Assembly: GCA_033439255.1 (NCBI GenBank)
Contig: JAVRDV010000018.1
Coordinates: 248,001 to 312,000 of the forward strand
From: Hericium rajendrae
Taxonomy: Eukaryota > Basidiomycota > Agaricomycetes > Russulales > Hericiaceae
DNA: 64,000 bases
Direction of reading: 5' to 3'
Shown here: positions 62,544 to 64,000 of the stretch, one piece after another
Numbering within the stretch: the first letter of the stretch is position 1
How the letters are laid out: every line of letters begins with the position of its first letter
Notes under the pieces: generated by a model
Databases searched by the model: none
Seen by the model: the letters and a program-made list of their open reading frames with translations, nothing else
Told to the model about the DNA's origin: nothing
Position numbers and translations under genes: made by a program

Positions 62544-63955
62544 CTGGCCAAGTATACCATTTCTGCAATCGAATATGCCTGGCCAAGCACAAAATATGCC
62601 TCAGCCTACCGCGGCATATTGCGGCATATCAGTATGCTTGGCCAATATCCAATATGCCGCAAGGCTGCATGATCTTATGATTGGCCAATGTGCATATCCT
62701 TTCTGCACCAACATGCCGCTATGGTTGACCAACATCCCATATAATTATACGCTACCATTCTGGCTTGATTGACCAACCTCACATATCTTTAACTGCGGCA
62801 TGCCTCTGCGGTTGGCCAACGTCCCGTATATTCATACGGTGGCATTCCGGCTTGGTTGGCCAACGTCGCGCTGAAATAACTCAATCATGCCGCCATGGTT
62901 GGCCAATGTCCTACTGTATTTGACTCAACCATTCTGGCTTGGCTGGCCAGCGTCTGATATTATATACCCCACCATTGCGCCTTGGTTGGCCAGCCTCCGA
63001 CATATTTTACCGCGGCATGCCGCCATGGTTGGCCAAACACGTACATCCTGCCTGCATCATCATCCCGCTATGGTTGGCCAACATCCGAAGTACTATACCA
63101 TACCATGTGACGTTGGTTGGCCAACACAAATATTGGTTCTTTTGTGTCATGCCCGCATGGTTGGCCAACACAAATATTGGTTCTTCTGTGTCATGCCCGC
63201 ATGGTTGGCCAATGTCAGACATGGTTTACTGCACCATGCCCCTACGGTTGGCCAACATATGAAATAGTGTACCGTACCATGCTGGTATGGTTGGCCAATG
63301 CGGACATCCTGTCTGTGTTGTCATGCTGCTATGGTTGGCCAACTCGCATATTCTCTCTTCAGGACCATGCCCGCATGGTTGGCCAACAGCCGAAGATACT
63401 ATTATACTGTGTGACATTGGTTGGCCAATGCACGTATTATCTCTTCTGTACCGTGGCCGCATGGTTGGCCAATGTCTGACTCACTTTACCGCGGCATGCC
63501 CCTATGGTTGGCCAACATCTGACGGACCATGCTATACCGTGCGACATTGGTTGGCCAACCCACATGTTCATTCTCCTGTACCATGCCAGCATGGTTGGCC
63601 AATGTCTGACTCACGTTACCGCGGCATGCCCCTATGGTTGGCCAACATCTGACGGACCGTGCTATACCGTGCGACATTGGTTGGTCAACCCACATGTTCG
63701 TTCTCCTGTACCATGCCAGCATGGTTGGTCAATGTCTGACTCACGTTACCGCGGCATGCCCCTATGGTTGGCCAACATCTGACGGACCATACTATACCGT
63801 GCGACATTGGTTGGCCAACCCACATGTTCGTTCTCCTGTACCATGCCAGCATGGTTGGCCAATGTCTGACTCATTTTACCGCGGCATGCCCCTATGGTTG
63901 GTCAACATCTGAAATAGTATACCATACTATGCTGGTATGGTTGGCCAACACACAT
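62544..63955. repeat. TTGGCCAA tandem array with 130-bp higher-order unit
   Basis: Units contain ATGGTTGGCCAACATC or close variants. In the right part the TTGGCCAA sites stand at 63508, 63551, 63595 and 63638, so the monomer is 43-44 bp and three make a 130-bp unit that repeats from about 63500 to 63900. The left part has less regular spacing. The 130-bp unit shifts the reading frame each time, so the long frames across it are not a gene. The array ends near 63955. Confidence 0.9.
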
Positions 63956-64000
63956 TATAGATTGCACATGCTCATTTCTTAGCATACTACATACAATGTC

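Noticed and set aside
62544-63955. CRISPR array at the right edge
   Set aside because: The repeated core is an 8-base palindrome in 43-bp monomers with a 130-bp higher-order unit; there are no unique spacers or cas genes and the genome is eukaryotic.
63117-63982. Repetitive protein frames (MVGQHLT... type) across the TTGGCCAA array
   Set aside because: The 130-bp unit is not a multiple of three, so the frame is lost at every unit.

Overview
The window reads as a nuclear segment of a filamentous basidiomycete (Agaricomycete-type, inferred). The support is: short spliceosomal introns (about 43-75 nt, GTRAGT or GTACGT donors, CTAAY-like branch sites), a Ty3 chromovirus with a chromodomain, a Crypton tyrosine-recombinase gene with a GCR1_C-like tail, a Tc1/mariner element, a LINE with zinc knuckles, and a REX4-like exonuclease gene of a type I associate with these fungi. 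No bacterial operons, rRNA genes or intact tRNA genes were seen.

Layout. 1-1.4 kb: 3' part of an unidentified minus-strand gene. 1.6-15.4 kb: a decayed LINE split by a chromovirus (4235-12912, 5-bp duplication GTCAT), itself split inside reverse transcriptase by a third element (T, 8375-10033). 15.7-27.7 kb: a gene for an EG-repeat protein whose two halves are separated by about 10.4 kb of nested elements (16319-26697). 31.3-43.2 kb: a Tc1/mariner element split by a 10.3-kb composite (31861-42144). 44-47.1 kb: a minus-strand gene remnant, its 5' part inverted-duplicated. 47.1-57.7 kb: CpG-rich, gene-like DNA with an apparently intact 662-aa Crypton protein (49797-52137), remnants, and a seven-exon REX4-like gene (56796-57748). 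57.7-64 kb: repeats again, ending in a TTGGCCAA tandem array.

The most unusual component is a repeat family, called IH (intron-hairpin) here. It appears seven times on both strands. Each copy has a 43-47-nt intron-like segment (GTRAG...CTAAY...AG; the acceptor is broken in one copy) followed at once by a near-perfect hairpin (AGAGTATCGC...GCGATACTCT). In the fuller copies a pyrimidine-rich leader precedes it and a 1-2 kb GC-rich degenerate body follows. Several copies are bounded by a 33-36-bp palindrome centred on GCTGCAGC. The hairpin arms vary between copies but keep pairing. IH copies lie inside larger units that start with CATCWGRAAAAA and end with its complement, and whose edges are tiled with short palindromic words. 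No transposase ORF was found in these units.

Other notable points: a 1.02-kb TRIM (36700-37723) apparently derived from the chromovirus in the same window; a hairpin in element T whose loop is inverted between two copies; and an inverted repeat at 45.8-47.1 kb in which one arm keeps CpGs that have become TpG/CpA in the other. All repeats left of about 46.9 kb look CpG-depleted except parts of the IH bodies, so the window appears to cross from silenced repeat DNA into a less affected segment.
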